Assembly (NCBI GenBank): GCA_965204165.1
Contig: OZ241969.1
Location: 2,728,001 to 2,792,000 of the forward strand
Origin: VYFG01 sp965204165
Lineage (GTDB): Bacteria; Pseudomonadota; Gammaproteobacteria; Arenicellales; Poriferihabitantaceae
DNA: 64,000 nt
Direction of reading: 5' to 3'
Under the pieces are notes generated by a model. The model had not been told where the DNA came from, did not search any database, and saw only the letters and a list, made by a program, of their open reading frames with translations. Positions 62,849-64,000 of this stretch are shown here, piece by piece. Positions within the stretch are counted from its first letter, which is position 1. Each line of letters starts with the position of its first letter. The position numbers were made by a program, and so were the translations under genes.

Positions 62849-63793
62849 TCAGCACCGGTGAACCGGTATGCCCGAGGCGGTCGCCTTGTCCGCCAGGTTG
62901 GCGGTGATGCCCGAGTCGCTCGGGAAGAGGATGATGCCCTTCGGCATCAGGTTCAGCAGTTCGTCGTTCCTTCTGAACGGCGCGGCCTTCCCGTGGGCGT
63001 TCCAGTCGGGCCGGCAGACCACCTGGTGCACGCCGCGGGCCTCGGCCCAGCGGGCGGCGAACTTCTCGACGCCGGGCCCGCCGCCGTGGACGAGGACCAT
63101 GTCCGCGTACTTGCGGTGCGCGGCGTCCAGCTTGCGGAACACCGCGTCGGGGTCGCCGTCCTTCCCGCCCGCGACGGCGATCAGGGTTCCGTCCGGGAGG
63201 TTCTCCTTCGCCGCGGCGCTGTCCCTCGCCCGGAGGAAGTCCCTAGCGTCGACGGCGGCGGAGGTGAGAACCCCGGTGCGGCTGGTGTGCGATCCGGAAC
63301 GCGGCCGCCACATCTCGCCGGTCTCGGCGAGATACTGCGCCGCCGCCGCGTCCCGCATTTCTTCAAACGCGTCGCGCCGAGCCCCCAGGTTCTTGGCCCG
63401 GTCGGTGAGCAGTTCCAGCTCCCGCGATTTTATTTCCGAACCGTCCTGTTCCTTCCGCAGGTCGCGCAGCTCCGGCGCGATCCGGTCGATGCTTCTGTCA
63501 AGCTTCCGGATCTGCGCGTCGAAGGTGTTTACAAAACCCCAGAGGAGGGAGCCGGCCTCGTCGGCGATCTGGAACCCGGTCATGCCGATGGAGTCGGCGA
63601 GGACCGAGAAGGCCTCGGTGACCGCGCCGATGGCGGTGTCCCGTTCCCAGACCTCCCTGGGATCGAACTCGCCGCGCTCCGGCGTCGCCCCGTGGAGCTT
63701 CGCCTGCTCGCAGATCATGGCGGTGATCGATTGATCTCCGGTGTCGATGCTGTCGAGGTGATCGATGGTGTCGCTGTTGCTGCTGTCGTACAT
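62849..63793 (-). CDS. DUF2493-domain (YspA, SLOG-fold) protein with coiled-coil N-terminal part
   Basis: Start at ATG 63793 (MYDSSNSDTIDHL) with GGAGA 8 bp upstream. 314 residues. The C-terminal third is the DUF2493/SLOG domain: LIAVAGGKDGDPDAVFRKLD, MVLVHGGGPGVEKFAARWAE and GIILFPSDSGITANLADKAT, a Rossmann-like fold thought to bind nucleotides or ADP-ribose derivatives. The middle (about 100-170) is charged and helical, likely coiled coil. Such genes are frequent on integrative elements and plasmids. Upstream (63794-64000) no gene is visible. Confidence 0.85.
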   Translation of the reverse strand: MYDSSNSDTIDHLDSIDTGDQSITAMICEQAKLHGATPERGEFDPREVWERDTAIGAVTEAFSVLADSIGMTGFQIADEAGSLLWGFVNTFDAQIRKLDRSIDRIAPELRDLRKEQDGSEIKSRELELLTDRAKNLGARRDAFEEMRDAAAAQYLAETGEMWRPRSGSHTSRTGVLTSAAVDARDFLRARDSAAAKENLPDGTLIAVAGGKDGDPDAVFRKLDAAHRKYADMVLVHGGGPGVEKFAARWAEARGVHQVVCRPDWNAHGKAAPFRRNDELLNLMPKGIILFPSDSGITANLADKATASGIPVHRC

Positions 63794-64000
63794 GTGAATT
63801 CTCCGAATGAACATTAGGAAGTGAAGGGGCAACCGCCCCGCATGCGTTGGGAGGGAACCTCCCTACGTATTCCCCATCCGTTCACGAGCGCAGCGCAGTC
63901 ACCGGGCCCCAGGGACATGGGCCGGTGTGCCGCGCGATGGTGCGGGCGTATATGGACGCCGCCGGGTTTGCAACCCCCCGGCTTCACGCTTTGGCAGTTT

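Noticed and set aside
61968..62855. Several overlapping long frames in the GC-rich stretch before the DUF2493 gene
   Set aside because: Composition is arginine/proline-rich in every frame, with no ribosome-binding site or family match; no gene called.

Overview
The window looks like a piece of a GC-rich (roughly 60-65 %) proteobacterial chromosome. Evidence for a Gram-negative host is a lipoprotein signal, a twin-arginine signal, an RND exporter, a KefB-type antiporter, DsrE-like and thioredoxin-like exported proteins, and AzlCD. The dominant theme is uptake and oxidation of methylated and quaternary amines: two non-pyrrolysine MttB-family methyltransferases, a trimethylamine-dehydrogenase-like flavoprotein, two dimethylglycine/sarcosine-dehydrogenase-like flavoproteins, a BCCT transporter, an OpuC-like binding protein, a ProX/OpuAB-type ABC system and a choline-kinase-like protein. 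A marine or host-associated gammaproteobacterium is a reasonable guess, but no rRNA or other marker gene confirms it.

Layout. 1-5.3 kb: a Rieske oxygenase cut by the window edge, a TMADH-like enzyme plus MttB pair, and a second Rieske oxygenase. 5.3-5.5 kb: relic of a TnpB element. 5.7-9.7 kb: YCF48 propeller protein, RND transporter and an acetyltransferase. 9.8-13.8 kb: an M20 amidohydrolase and a PrpF-like isomerase separated by an intact TnpB element with unusual terminal inverted repeats. 14-19 kb: AzlCD with a hydroxyisobutyrate-dehydrogenase-like protein, a D-2-hydroxyacid dehydrogenase and a cation/proton antiporter. 19-25 kb: second MttB, first DMGDH-like protein and an FAD oxidase. 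25.4-29.3 kb: an operon of BCCT transporter, a double-domain OpuC/TAXI-like binding lipoprotein and UspA, the most unusual gene arrangement here. 29.4-35.5 kb: malic enzyme, two aminotransferases and an SDR. 35.5-35.75 kb: truncated RelB/YafQ toxin-antitoxin remnant. 35.9-43.4 kb: DeoR-type regulator divergent from a ProX, tandem OpuAB permease, kinase and DMGDH-like operon that has no ATPase. 43.7-46.5 kb: cupin, thioredoxin-like, DsrE-like, and two decayed genes.

46.6-64 kb is an accessory zone. Two pairs of tandem tyrosine recombinases face each other (46.7-49.2 kb rightward, 61.9-59.5 kb leftward). Each pair has a direct repeat just upstream of its first gene and a second copy beyond the pair, suggesting two small tandem-recombinase elements. 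Between them lie a Mug-type DNA glycosylase with an unknown N-terminal extension, a lysine/tryptophan 2-monooxygenase-like flavoprotein, and a PotDABC-like transporter whose last permease gene is split by an IS4-type element with a perfect 9-bp target duplication. A DUF2493/SLOG protein ends the window next to a 0.9-kb GC-rich stretch in which no gene is recognisable.

The genes fit a plan in which betaine-like solutes enter through the BCCT or ABC systems, methyl groups are removed by MttB-type methyltransferases, TMADH-like and DMGDH-like enzymes, and carbon and nitrogen flow on through aminotransferases, dehydrogenases and malic enzyme. The individual substrates are inferred, not shown.
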